Assembly (NCBI RefSeq): GCF_000521865.1
Contig: NZ_JAME01000010.1
Location: 1 to 64,000, forward strand
From: Roseivivax isoporae LMG 25204
GTDB taxonomy: Bacteria > Pseudomonadota > Alphaproteobacteria > Rhodobacterales > Rhodobacteraceae
Length of the DNA stretch: 64,000 nt
Direction: 5' to 3'
How positions within the stretch are numbered: position 1 is the first letter of the stretch; each line of letters opens with the position of its first letter. A program made the position numbers and the translations under genes. The notes beneath the pieces are model-generated. The model saw only the letters and a program-made list of their open reading frames with translations. It did no database searches and had not been told where the DNA came from. This document shows positions 31,570-39,926 of this stretch, piece by piece.

Positions 31570-33111
31570 TCAGTCGCCGAGCGGGCCTTCCTCGGCCGCG
31601 TCCTCCATCTTCTTCTTCACGCGCTTGCCGAGGAAGATCGGCAGCACGAAGCCCACGATGGCGATGGTCCAGAGCGCGAGCGCGAGCCAGCTGTCGAACA
31701 GCGTCGACCATTCCCCGTTCGAGATGGTGAGCGCGCGGCGCAGATTCACCTCCATCTCGTTGCCGAGGAGGATGCCCAGGATCACCGGCACCAGCGGCAC
31801 TTCGAGCTTGCGCAGCAGCCAGCCGAGTGCGCCGAAGCCCACCATCATGGTCAGCTCGAAGGTGGAGCCGGTGATGGAATAGATCCCGATGAAGGCGATC
31901 ATGGCCACGATCGGCATCAGGATGTGCGAGGGCACCAGCAGGACGCGGGTGAAGATCCCCACCATCGGGATGTTCAGCGCAAGCAGCATGAAGTTCGCGA
32001 TGAAGAGCGCCGCGATCAGGCCCCAGACCACGTCGGGATTGTTCTGGAACAGCAGCGGCCCAGGCTGGATGTTGAGCGTCAGGAGCACCGCGAGCAGCAC
32101 CGCCGTGGTGCCCGAGCCCGGCACGCCGAGCGCCAGCATCGGCACCAGCGCTCCGCCCGAGGCCGCGTTGTTGCCCGCCTCGGGCGCCGCGACGCCCCGC
32201 GGATCGCCCTTGCCGAAGGTCTTCGAGCGCGGATCGACCACCTGCTTTTCCACCGAATAGGCCAGGAACGAGCCGAGCGAGGCCCCCGCCCCGGGCAGCA
32301 CGCCCGCGAGGAAGCCCAGCACGGTCGAGCGGATCATGGTGGGCGTGCAGTAGCGCAGCATGCCCCAGGACGGGGTGAGCCGGCCGATCTTCATCTTGCC
32401 CGCGGCCCCGCCGCTCTCGCCCTGGCCGCGGTGCTCGAGGAACACGAACACCTCGGAGAGCGCGAAGAGGCCGACGATGGCGATCAGGAAGTCGATGCCG
32501 TCGTAGAGGTGCACCTCGCCGAAGGTGAAGCGCTGCACGCCGGTCTGGGTGTCGACGCCGATCATGGCGATGCCGATGCCGAGCGCCGCGGCGAAGGCCG
32601 ACTTGGCCTGGTTCGTGGCCGCGATCCCACCGAGCGTGGCGAAGGCGAGCGTGAAGAGCACGAAATACTCGGCCGGCCCGAAGAGCAGCGCGATGTTCAC
32701 GAGCGCGGGCGCGAGGAAGACGAGCCCCCAGGTCGCGAAGAACGCGCCGACGAAGGACGCGACGCCAGAGAGCGCGAGCGCCTCGCCCGCGCGCCCCGCC
32801 TGCGCCATGGGATAGCCGTCGAGGCAGGTCATCATCGCGGGCTCGTCGCCGGGGATGTTCAGAAGGATCGACGAGATGCGCCCGCCGTACATCGCGCCGT
32901 AATAGACGGAGGTCAGCAGGATCAGCGCCGCGACCGCATCGAGGCCGAGCGTGAACGCGAGCGGGATCAGGATGGCCACGCCGTTCGCCGGCCCGAGGCC
33001 CGGCAGCGCGCCCATCATCGTGCCGAGGAAGCAGCCGAGAAGCGCCAGCGCGAGGTTCTGCCAGGACAGCGCCACCGAGAAGCCGTCGCCGAGGGATGCA
33101 AGGATGTCCAT
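31570..33111 (-). CDS. tctA: Tripartite tricarboxylate transporter large membrane subunit TctA
   Basis: TctA is the large permease subunit of the TTT family, which takes up carboxylates using an ion gradient and a periplasmic binding protein. The 513-residue product has about 11-12 membrane segments, and the family blocks GTMMGALPGLGPANGVAILI near the N terminus and VLPGAGASLGSFLAYSVEK in the middle, related inverted-repeat signatures. The C terminus is a charged tail (KRVKKKMEDAAEE). It is the last gene of tctC-tctB-tctA, 10 bases after tctB. The divergent TctDE system probably controls it. Confidence 0.94.
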   Translation of the reverse strand: MDILASLGDGFSVALSWQNLALALLGCFLGTMMGALPGLGPANGVAILIPLAFTLGLDAVAALILLTSVYYGAMYGGRISSILLNIPGDEPAMMTCLDGYPMAQAGRAGEALALSGVASFVGAFFATWGLVFLAPALVNIALLFGPAEYFVLFTLAFATLGGIAATNQAKSAFAAALGIGIAMIGVDTQTGVQRFTFGEVHLYDGIDFLIAIVGLFALSEVFVFLEHRGQGESGGAAGKMKIGRLTPSWGMLRYCTPTMIRSTVLGFLAGVLPGAGASLGSFLAYSVEKQVVDPRSKTFGKGDPRGVAAPEAGNNAASGGALVPMLALGVPGSGTTAVLLAVLLTLNIQPGPLLFQNNPDVVWGLIAALFIANFMLLALNIPMVGIFTRVLLVPSHILMPIVAMIAFIGIYSITGSTFELTMMVGFGALGWLLRKLEVPLVPVILGILLGNEMEVNLRRALTISNGEWSTLFDSWLALALWTIAIVGFVLPIFLGKRVKKKMEDAAEEGPLGD

Positions 33112-33121
33112 GTGCGTGCCC

Positions 33122-33556
33122 TCAGAAACCGAGCGGACCGTCGGCGAGCGACAGGCCGAAGATGAGTTCGAAGATGACGAAGAGCCCGACCGCGGTGCCG
33201 ACGCCGTTCAGGAGCGAGGTCAGCGGACCCGCGCCGAGCCGCCAGGTCAGGTAGGCGGTGATGAGGATCGTCGAGAACACGAAGCCCAGGACCGGCAGCA
33301 CCTGCGCATAGCCGAACATCACGAGGAGCGCGAAGCCGATCTCGGCCAGGCGGTTCAGCGCGGGCCATTTCGGATCGGGATCGGGCTTCAGCACGAAGTA
33401 GAGCGAGGAGAGCGCCAGCACGGCCGCGATGATCATGGGAAAGCCGTCTGGCCCGATGGCGTCGGACGCGAAGGGCTCGGGGATGATCGTCGCCGCCCAG
33501 GCGTAGAAGGCGGCGAGCGCGAGGCCCACGCCGCCGAGGACACGGTCACTCATCAT
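33122..33556 (-). CDS. tctB: Tripartite tricarboxylate transporter small membrane subunit TctB
   Basis: TctB is the small membrane partner of TctA. The 144-residue product has four hydrophobic segments (about 8-25, 40-57, 76-92 and 118-138), as in the family. The start is chosen at the first of two adjacent ATG codons (33556) because GGGAGG lies at proper spacing upstream; starting at the second loses one residue. It lies between tctC and tctA. The 109 bases before it are GC-rich and contain no other gene. Confidence 0.88.
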   Translation of the reverse strand: MMSDRVLGGVGLALAAFYAWAATIIPEPFASDAIGPDGFPMIIAAVLALSSLYFVLKPDPDPKWPALNRLAEIGFALLVMFGYAQVLPVLGFVFSTILITAYLTWRLGAGPLTSLLNGVGTAVGLFVIFELIFGLSLADGPLGF

Positions 33557-33665
33557 GGAAGGTACCTCCCGTCTGTGGGAGCGGCCGCGTCCACGCGGCG
33601 CCGCCCGCGCGGATCGCGCGGACGGCTGCCTGCGGCGCGGCGCGCCCCTGCCCGCCCGTGTGGGC

Positions 33666-34658
33666 TTACTGGATGAGCCCGATCTCGCGCGAGATCGTCT
33701 CGATCTCGCTGATCGAGTCGGACACGAAGTCGGTGAACTCGGCCCCCTGCAGGTCGAGATCGGCAAGGCCGTTGCTCTCCATCACCGACTGCCACGCCTC
33801 GCTCTCGTACATCGTGTCGAGCTGGCCGACCCACCAGTCGTAGGCCGCGTCGCTCATGCCGCCCGGTGCGTAGAAGCCGCGCCAGTTGGCCCCCACCACG
33901 TCGAGCCCCTGCTCGCGCGCGGTCGGGAAGTCGGCGAAATCGCCCTCGAGCCGCTCCGGCGCCAGCACCGCGAGCACCCGCAGGTCACCCGATTCGACAA
34001 AGCCCATCGCCTCGGACAGATCGCCCGTGTAGGCCTGCAGCGAGCCCGCAAGCAGCTGGCTGATCGCCTCGCCGCCGCCGGCAAAGGCCACGTACTTGAT
34101 CGCGCGCAGGTTCTCGATCCCCGCTTCCTGCGCGGCCATCAGCACCTTGAGGTGGTCCCAGCCGCCCGAGGCGGAGCCGCCGCCGATCGAGATCGCGGTC
34201 GGATCCTCGGACAGCGCGGTCATGAGGCCCGGCAGGTCCTCGAACTCGGAATCGGGCCGCACGCCGATCACGCCGTAATCGGCGCCGATGGTCCCGAGCC
34301 AGCGCACCTCGTCCATGGTGTTGCCCGGGAACGCGCCCTGCGCGAGCCGGGTTGCCGTGGCGGTCGACGCGGCGACGATCAGGTCGTCCTCGTCGTTGCG
34401 CTTGTTCACCACCTCGGCATAGGCGACGCCGCCGCCGCCGCCCGACAGGTTCTGCACGCGCATCGTGCCGTCGATCAGGTCGGTCTCGCGCAGCACCCGC
34501 GCCACCTGGCGGCAGGTGAAGTCCCAGCCGCCGCCGGCCGCGGCGGGCGCGATGCACTCTGGCTGATCAGGGGTGAATTCCTGCGCCGTGGCTCCGATCG
34601 GCAGGCCGATGACGAGGGTCGCGACGACCGCGCCCCCGGTGAGGGTTGTCTTGAGCAT
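33666..34658 (-). CDS. tctC: Tripartite tricarboxylate transporter substrate-binding protein TctC
   Basis: TctC is the periplasmic receptor of the TTT transporter. The 330-residue protein has a signal peptide (MLKTTLTGGAVVATLVIGLP, cleaved about residue 25 after GATAQ). It also carries family blocks PAAAGGGWDFTCRQVARVL and LSGGGGGVAYAEV. Further on, ISIGGGSASGGWDHLKVLMA and VAFAGGGEAISQLLAG line the ligand site. ATG at 34658 has GGAGGAG upstream. The ligand is presumably a tri- or dicarboxylate; it cannot be read from sequence. It is the first gene of tctCBA and divergent from tctD. Confidence 0.92.
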   Translation of the reverse strand: MLKTTLTGGAVVATLVIGLPIGATAQEFTPDQPECIAPAAAGGGWDFTCRQVARVLRETDLIDGTMRVQNLSGGGGGVAYAEVVNKRNDEDDLIVAASTATATRLAQGAFPGNTMDEVRWLGTIGADYGVIGVRPDSEFEDLPGLMTALSEDPTAISIGGGSASGGWDHLKVLMAAQEAGIENLRAIKYVAFAGGGEAISQLLAGSLQAYTGDLSEAMGFVESGDLRVLAVLAPERLEGDFADFPTAREQGLDVVGANWRGFYAPGGMSDAAYDWWVGQLDTMYESEAWQSVMESNGLADLDLQGAEFTDFVSDSISEIETISREIGLIQ

Positions 34659-34810
34659 CTGGGTCTCCTCCACGTTCAGGGGGCATGAACTGCCCTCCTC
34701 TTCCCGGGCGGAGCTTAGCCCCGGAGGCTGTCATCAACCTGTCACGGCGTCACGGGGACGCTTCCCGTTTGCCGCTACGGCGCCTAGTCTCGGCGGCGGG
34801 AGGACGGAAC

Positions 34811-35488
34811 ATGCGGCTTTTGCTGGTCGAGGACGCCACCGACGTGGCGGACACGGTGGCGGGCTACCTCGCGCGCGAGGGCTTCGCCTGCGACGTGGCG
34901 CGCAGCCTGGCCGACGCCCGCGCCTTCGTCGAGGTGCAGGGCTTCGACCTCGTGATCCTCGACATCCAGCTGCCCGACGGCGACGGCCGCACCCTTCTGC
35001 GCGAGCTGCGCCGCAGGCGGGACGGAACGCCCGTGCTGATGCTGTCGGCAAGCTTTTCCGTCGAGACCCGCGTCGGATCGCTCGACGAGGGCGCCGACGA
35101 CTACCTAGTGAAACCCTTCGACCTGCGCGAGCTCTGCGCGCGGGTGCGCGCGCTGACCCGCCGCGGCACCGACCAGCCGGCGCCCGAGATCGCGGTGGGC
35201 GACATCGTCTACGACGCGGCGGCGCGCACCGTGCGCCTGCAGGGCGAGCTCGTGCCGATGACGCGGCGCGAGCTTACGCTGCTCAACATCCTGTTGCGCA
35301 ATACCGGGCGCATCGTGTCGAAGGACCGGCTGTTCGAGGGGCTCTTCAGCTTCGACGACGTGGACGTGGGGGTGAACGCGATCGAGCTCTACGTGGCGCG
35401 CATCCGCAAGAAGCTCGGCCGCTCCGAGGTGCGCATCCGCACCCATCGCGGGCTCGGCTACTCGCTCGAGGCGCCCGCCCTTGAGTGA
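34811..35488 (+). CDS. tctD: OmpR-family response regulator, TctD type
   Basis: The 225-residue regulator has a receiver domain (MRLLLVEDATDVADTVAGYL; phospho-Asp in LVILDIQLPDGDG; Lys in DDYLVKPFDLRELC). The C-terminal winged helix has MTRRELTLLNILLRNTGRIV and VGVNAIELYVARIRKKL. It should bind DNA in the 152-base gap to tctC and control the transporter genes. The ATG at 34811 was chosen at the receiver start. The next gene begins inside its 3' end (8-base overlap). Naming follows the divergent tctCBA context. Confidence 0.9.
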   Translation: MRLLLVEDATDVADTVAGYLAREGFACDVARSLADARAFVEVQGFDLVILDIQLPDGDGRTLLRELRRRRDGTPVLMLSASFSVETRVGSLDEGADDYLVKPFDLRELCARVRALTRRGTDQPAPEIAVGDIVYDAAARTVRLQGELVPMTRRELTLLNILLRNTGRIVSKDRLFEGLFSFDDVDVGVNAIELYVARIRKKLGRSEVRIRTHRGLGYSLEAPALE

Positions 35489-36863
35489 CGCCGCCGCGAC
35501 CCCGCGCACCACCGTGTCGCTCAAGGGCCGCATCGCCGCGGCGGTCGCGGCCGTGGTGCTGGTGGGCGGCGCGGTGGTGCTGGCCGCGGCGCTCGCCTAC
35601 GGCCGGCACGCCGCGCGCGAGGCATATGACCGACTGCTCGTGGGCGCCGCGAGCGACATCGCGGAATCCATCACGATCCGCGACGGCGAACCCGTGGTCG
35701 ATCTCCCGGTCTCGGCCTTCGAGCTGCTGGCGCTCGCCGGGCGCGACCGCATCGACTACCGCGTGACCGACAAGGCCGGCATCACGCTGACCGGCAGCCC
35801 GAACGCGCCCCGCCCCGAGACCGCGCGCGACGTCGATTTCTACAACGGCAGTTTCGGCGGCGAGTCCGCGCGCTACGTCGCGGTAACGCGGCGCTTCGCC
35901 GAGCGCGGCTATTCCGGGCCGGTCGAGATCGTCGTCGGCCACACGCTCCTCGCACGGCGCGAACTGGCCCACGACATCGCGCGCAACGCGCTGGCGGTGC
36001 TGGGCGCCGCGGGGATCGCCATCGCGCTTTTCGCAAGCCTCGCCGTCGCCTCGGCGCTGACGCCGCTCACGCGCATCGGCGACACGCTGGCGCGGCGCGA
36101 CCCGACCGACCTGACCCCGCTCGTCGAGCCCGCCCCGCGCGAGATCGCGGCGCTGCGCGACGCGCTCAATGCCTTCATGCGGCGGCTCGAACGGCAGCTC
36201 GGCGCGAACCGCGACCTCATCAGCGACGCCGCCCACCAGCTGCGCACGCCGCTCGCCGCGATCCGCGTGCAGCTCGACGCCGCCGCGGAGGAGGACGATC
36301 CCGCCCGGCAGGCCGCGCTCATCGCGCGCGTGCAGGACCGCGCGCGCACGCTGTCGCGGCTTCTCGACCAGCTGCTGAGCCAGGGCATGGTGGTGCACCG
36401 GGGCGACGCTGTGCCGAAGGAACGGCTCGACCTGCGCGACGTGGCGCTCGAGGTGTTCGAGCAGACCGATGCTGTGGTGATCCCCGGCGGGCGCCCGGTG
36501 CGGCTCGACCTGCCCGAGAACGAGGTGCCGATCGCAGGCGACCTTCTGTCGCTTGCCGAGGCGGGCAAGAACCTTCTCGGCAACGCGCTGCGCCACGGCG
36601 CGGAGCCCGTCGCGCTCGGCGTGGGCGTGGCGGACGGCGCGGCGCGGCTCTGGGTGCGCGACGCGGGTCCCGGCCCGGACCCCGAGACGCTGGCGCGCAT
36701 GGGCGACCGGTTCACCCGCGACAGCGCCTCGGCCGGTGCGGGCGGGCTCGGGCTCGCCATCGCGAACGCGGTCGCGGTGAACCACGGCGGGCGGCTCGCC
36801 CCGTCCCGCACCGGCACGGGGTTCGAGATCGCGCTGGTCCTGCCGCTGGAGCGCCCCGAATGA
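35481..36863 (+). CDS. tctE: Sensor histidine kinase, TctE type
   Basis: The 460-residue kinase has a first membrane segment at about residues 15-38, a periplasmic sensor of about 140 residues and a second segment near 172-192. The phospho-His is in LISDAAHQLRTPLAAIRVQL. ATP-binding boxes are GKNLLGNALRHG, DAGPGPD and SAGAGGLGLAIANAVA. The start is TTG at 35481, overlapping tctD; the ATGA at the end overlaps the binding-protein gene. It should phosphorylate TctD in response to carboxylate, perhaps through the binding protein made by the next gene. Confidence 0.9.
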   Translation: MSDAAATPRTTVSLKGRIAAAVAAVVLVGGAVVLAAALAYGRHAAREAYDRLLVGAASDIAESITIRDGEPVVDLPVSAFELLALAGRDRIDYRVTDKAGITLTGSPNAPRPETARDVDFYNGSFGGESARYVAVTRRFAERGYSGPVEIVVGHTLLARRELAHDIARNALAVLGAAGIAIALFASLAVASALTPLTRIGDTLARRDPTDLTPLVEPAPREIAALRDALNAFMRRLERQLGANRDLISDAAHQLRTPLAAIRVQLDAAAEEDDPARQAALIARVQDRARTLSRLLDQLLSQGMVVHRGDAVPKERLDLRDVALEVFEQTDAVVIPGGRPVRLDLPENEVPIAGDLLSLAEAGKNLLGNALRHGAEPVALGVGVADGAARLWVRDAGPGPDPETLARMGDRFTRDSASAGAGGLGLAIANAVAVNHGGRLAPSRTGTGFEIALVLPLERPE

Positions 36864-37951
36864 GGCGCGCGCTCCGCAGCGCCGTGGCCGGGCTTTTCCT
36901 CGCCGCTCTGGCCACGTCCGCGCCGGCACAGGAGCTGGCGGAACGGCTCGGCGCCCCCCGGGCCGTCCGCGAGATGGTGCTGCGCTCGACCACGGACCTC
37001 TCGGTGATGCGGCCGGTGATCGAGGCCTTCCTCGAGACGCGGCCGGGCGTCGCCGTGCGCTACGAGCAATGGCTGTCGAACAACCTCTACGACGTGACGC
37101 GGGCCGACTGCGCCGCGGGCGGTCGCGCGGCAGACCTCGTGATCAGCTCGGCCGTGCACCACATGGTCGACCTGGTGAACCAGGGCTGCGCCACGCGGCA
37201 CGTCTCGGCCGAGACCGCGGCGCTGCCCGCGGCACTCGGCTGGCGGGACGAACTCTGGGGCGTGACGCGGGAACCCGCCGTGATGGTCTACAACCGCGAC
37301 CTCGTGCCGCCCGAGGACGTGCCCCACTCGCGCTTCGACCTGCTCGACCTCCTGCGCGACGACGACCGGCCCTATGCCGGGCGCGTCGCCACCTACGACA
37401 TCGAGGCGTCGGGGCTGGGCTACCTCTTTGCCTACGCGGATTCGCTCGAGGCCACGACCTTCGGCGGCCTGATGGAGGCGTTCGGGCGCGCGGACACGGT
37501 CGCCACCTGCTGCTCGGCCGAGATCATGGCCGGCGTGCTCGCGGGCGACTACCTCATCGCCTACAACATCATCGGCTCCTACGCGCTGGAACTGGCCGCG
37601 CGCACGCCCCGGCTCGGGATCGTGGCGCCGGGGGACTACACGCTGATCCTGTCGCGCGGCGCGATGATCCCGAAGGGCGCGGCGGACGGCGCGCTCGGCG
37701 CCGAGATGGTGGATTTCCTGCTCTCGCCCGCGGGGCGCGCGGCGCTCGGCGCGGCGGACCTGCTGACCGATCTCGAGGATCTTGTGGCGAGCGGCGCGGT
37801 CGACGTGGACGCGGGCCCCTCGCTCCTGCGGCCGGTCGAGCTGTCGCCGAAGCTGCTCGTCGCGTCCGATCGGCAGAAGCGCATGCTCTTCAGCGCGCGC
37901 TGGCGCGCGGCCTTCCCGCAGGCGACCGGCGGTCCGGCCGCGGACCGCTGA
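36860..37951 (+). CDS. Periplasmic extracellular solute-binding protein linked to TctDE
   Basis: The 363-residue protein has a signal peptide (MRRALRSAVAGLFLAALATS, APAQE site) and the fold of iron/spermidine-type ABC solute-binding proteins. Recognisable parts are FLETRPGVAVRYEQWLSNNL, ADLVISSAVHHMVDLVNQG and AYNIIGSYALELAARTP. No ABC permease or ATPase gene is nearby. It overlaps the kinase gene by 4 bases, so I infer it is a sensory accessory that presents ligand to TctE rather than a transport component. The 115 bases after it contain no gene and precede allE. Confidence 0.8.
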   Translation: MRRALRSAVAGLFLAALATSAPAQELAERLGAPRAVREMVLRSTTDLSVMRPVIEAFLETRPGVAVRYEQWLSNNLYDVTRADCAAGGRAADLVISSAVHHMVDLVNQGCATRHVSAETAALPAALGWRDELWGVTREPAVMVYNRDLVPPEDVPHSRFDLLDLLRDDDRPYAGRVATYDIEASGLGYLFAYADSLEATTFGGLMEAFGRADTVATCCSAEIMAGVLAGDYLIAYNIIGSYALELAARTPRLGIVAPGDYTLILSRGAMIPKGAADGALGAEMVDFLLSPAGRAALGAADLLTDLEDLVASGAVDVDAGPSLLRPVELSPKLLVASDRQKRMLFSARWRAAFPQATGGPAADR

Positions 37952-38066
37952 GGGCCAGCGCGGCCGATTGTGCAAAATTTCCGAAAGCACCTGTCGGCCG
38001 GATGCGCATGGTCGCCATGGCACCGACGCTCCATAGTCGGGAACGACAGGCAGGACACGAGGACCC

Positions 38067-38894
38067 ATGACAGACCCCGTCTACCACGCGCCGCGCGGCG
38101 GCCATCCCGGTCAGGACCAGCTTCTCACCGGGCGGGCCGTGTTCACGGAAGCCTACGCGGTGATCCCGCGCGGCACCATGCAGGACATCGTCACGTCCTT
38201 CCTGCCGTTCTGGGACGCCACGCGGCTCTGGGTGCTGGCGCGCCCGCTGTCGGGCTTCGCCGAGACCTTCTCGCAATACATCATGGAGGTGGCGCCGGGC
38301 GGCGGGTCCGACCGGCCCGAGACCGATCCGGGCGCACAGGCGGTGCTGTTCGTGATGGAGGGGCATGCGCGGCTCACCATCGGCGAAACGCCGCATGACC
38401 TTGGCCCGGGCGGCTACGCCTACATCCCCGCGGGCGAGGCGTGGCGGCTGCGCAATGACGGCGACGTGCCGCTGCGCTTCCACTGGTTCCGCAAGGCCTA
38501 CGTGGCGGTCGAGGGGCTCGACCGGCCGGAACCGATCGTGACCAACGAGCGCGACGTCGCACCCACGCCCATGCCCGGGACGGACGGCCGCTGGGCCACG
38601 ACCCGTTTCGTCGACCCGACCGACCTGCGCCACGACATGCACGTGACCGTCGTCACCTTCGAGCCCGGCGCGGTCATCCCCTTCGCCGAAACGCACGTGA
38701 TGGAGCACGGGCTCTACGTGCTCGAGGGCAAAGCGGTCTACCGGCTGAACGCCGACTGGGTCGAGGTCGAGGCGGGCGACTTCATGTGGCTGCGCGCCTT
38801 CTGCCCGCAGGCCTGCTATGCCGGGGGCCCGGGGCGGTTCCGCTACGTGCTCTACAAGGACGTGAACCGGCACATGGCGCTGCCGCGCGCCTGA
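38067..38894 (+). CDS. allE: (S)-ureidoglycine aminohydrolase, bicupin
   Basis: AllE converts (S)-ureidoglycine to (S)-ureidoglycolate, releasing ammonia, using manganese. The 275-residue protein has two cupin domains (about 50-130 and 185-265). The second holds the metal-site block VIPFAETHVMEHGLYVLEGK, and the end reads YVLYKDVNRH, typical of this enzyme. ATG at 38067 has ACGAGGACC upstream. It converges on bhcR with a 4-base gap. The rest of the purine pathway is about 8 kb to the right, on the other side of the bhc genes. Confidence 0.9.
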   Translation: MTDPVYHAPRGGHPGQDQLLTGRAVFTEAYAVIPRGTMQDIVTSFLPFWDATRLWVLARPLSGFAETFSQYIMEVAPGGGSDRPETDPGAQAVLFVMEGHARLTIGETPHDLGPGGYAYIPAGEAWRLRNDGDVPLRFHWFRKAYVAVEGLDRPEPIVTNERDVAPTPMPGTDGRWATTRFVDPTDLRHDMHVTVVTFEPGAVIPFAETHVMEHGLYVLEGKAVYRLNADWVEVEAGDFMWLRAFCPQACYAGGPGRFRYVLYKDVNRHMALPRA

Positions 38895-38898
38895 ACGC

Positions 38899-39759
38899 TC
38901 ACCCGCGCCCGCCCGCCCCGGCGGGCGCCGGCCAGACGCCCCCCACCGCCGCGGTGAGCGCGGCGGCGGCAGCGCAGACCTCCTGCGCCACCCGGTCGAT
39001 GCTGCCGTCGGACACCCGGCTGACCGGGCCCGAGACCGAGACGCCGGCGACCGCTTCGCCGGACATGTCGAAGACCGGCGCCGCGATGCAGCGCATGCCC
39101 AGCGTCTTTTCCTCGCCGTCGAGCGCCCAGCCCCGCGCCCGCGTCGCCGCAAGCTCGGTGCGCAGCGCGTCGGCGTCGCAGAACGTGTGCTCGGTGAACC
39201 GCTCGAGCGGCGTGGACAGGAGCCGCGCCAGCCGCCGCTCGTCCATCCGCGCGAGAAGCGCCTTGCCGATCCCCGAGGCATGCATGGGCGACAGGGTGCC
39301 CGGCGGAAAGAACGCCCGGATCGAGGCGTCGGTCTCGACCTGGCTCACGAACAGGACGGCCGGGCCCCGCGCCACGCCGAGATTCGCGGTCTCGCCCGTC
39401 GCCTCCATCAGATTGCGCAGGATGGGCCGCGCGCGTTCCACGAGGCTCGTGCGACGGAGGAACCGCGCGCCGATCACGAAGGCCTGCGCGCCCACGTGCC
39501 AGAGCTGTGCCTCGGCGTCGAACTCCACGAGCCCCCGCCCCTCGAGCGTCGTCAGCACCCGATAGACCGTCGCCGGCGACTGGTCGAGATCGGCGGCGAG
39601 CGCCGACAGCGACACGCCCGGCAGCTCGCTCAGCCGGTCGAGGACCTCCATCGCGCGGTCGAGCGACTTGATCGTGTTCTGCTCGGTCCTGTCGTGCCAG
39701 CCGCGCGGGCGGCCGCGGGCCCGGCGGCCGGATTCGGGGGTGTCATCGCCAGTCGCCAC
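38899..39759 (-). CDS. bhcR: IclR-family regulator BhcR of the beta-hydroxyaspartate cycle
   Basis: The 286-residue protein has an N-terminal winged helix (LSALAADLDQSPATVYRVLT) and the IclR effector domain (SPMHASGIGKALLARMDE; RCIAAPVFDMSGEAVAGVSV). I chose GTG at 39759 because GCGAGG lies 8 bases upstream and because a candidate operator sits just before it. An upstream ATG at 39828 would run the gene through that operator. It is divergent from bhcA, the arrangement known for BhcR, which senses glyoxylate and controls bhcABCD. Confidence 0.87.
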   Translation of the reverse strand: MATGDDTPESGRRARGRPRGWHDRTEQNTIKSLDRAMEVLDRLSELPGVSLSALAADLDQSPATVYRVLTTLEGRGLVEFDAEAQLWHVGAQAFVIGARFLRRTSLVERARPILRNLMEATGETANLGVARGPAVLFVSQVETDASIRAFFPPGTLSPMHASGIGKALLARMDERRLARLLSTPLERFTEHTFCDADALRTELAATRARGWALDGEEKTLGMRCIAAPVFDMSGEAVAGVSVSGPVSRVSDGSIDRVAQEVCAAAAALTAAVGGVWPAPAGAGGRG

Positions 39760-39773
39760 GGCGGAATCCTCGC

Positions 39774-39791
39774 TTTCTGAAATACGTTTTC
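39774..39791. promoter_or_regulatory. Candidate BhcR operator 1
   Basis: TTTCTGAAATACGTTTTC lies 14 bases upstream of the bhcR start. It matches the 18-base element at 39845 in 17 of 18 positions, with both copies in the same orientation. Position suggests autoregulation of bhcR. No binding data are available from sequence. Confidence 0.5.
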
Positions 39792-39844
39792 TCTCTATGA
39801 AAAATTCAACCCACTGACAATCATGCATTTTGCGTCACGATGCG

Positions 39845-39862
39845 TTTCTGAAAAACGTTTTC
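39845..39862. promoter_or_regulatory. Candidate BhcR operator 2
   Basis: TTTCTGAAAAACGTTTTC is the second copy, 71 bases from the first. It contains the exact palindrome AAAACGTTTT. It ends 7 bases before the best -35 candidate of bhcA, a position suited to an activator. Confidence 0.5.
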
Positions 39863-39869
39863 AAAAAAA

Positions 39870-39899
39870 TTGTGCCGGCATCGACGCATCGCCTAGAAC
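39870..39899 (+). promoter_or_regulatory. Candidate sigma-70 type promoter of bhcABCD
   Basis: TTGTGC (39870-39875) and TAGAAC (39894-39899) are separated by 18 bases. Transcription would start near 39906 and give a short leader with AGGAGGAG before bhcA. The boxes are only moderate matches, consistent with need for an activator. Confidence 0.4.
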
Positions 39900-39926
39900 A
39901 CGGGCATCGCTCAGGAGGAGATGGCC

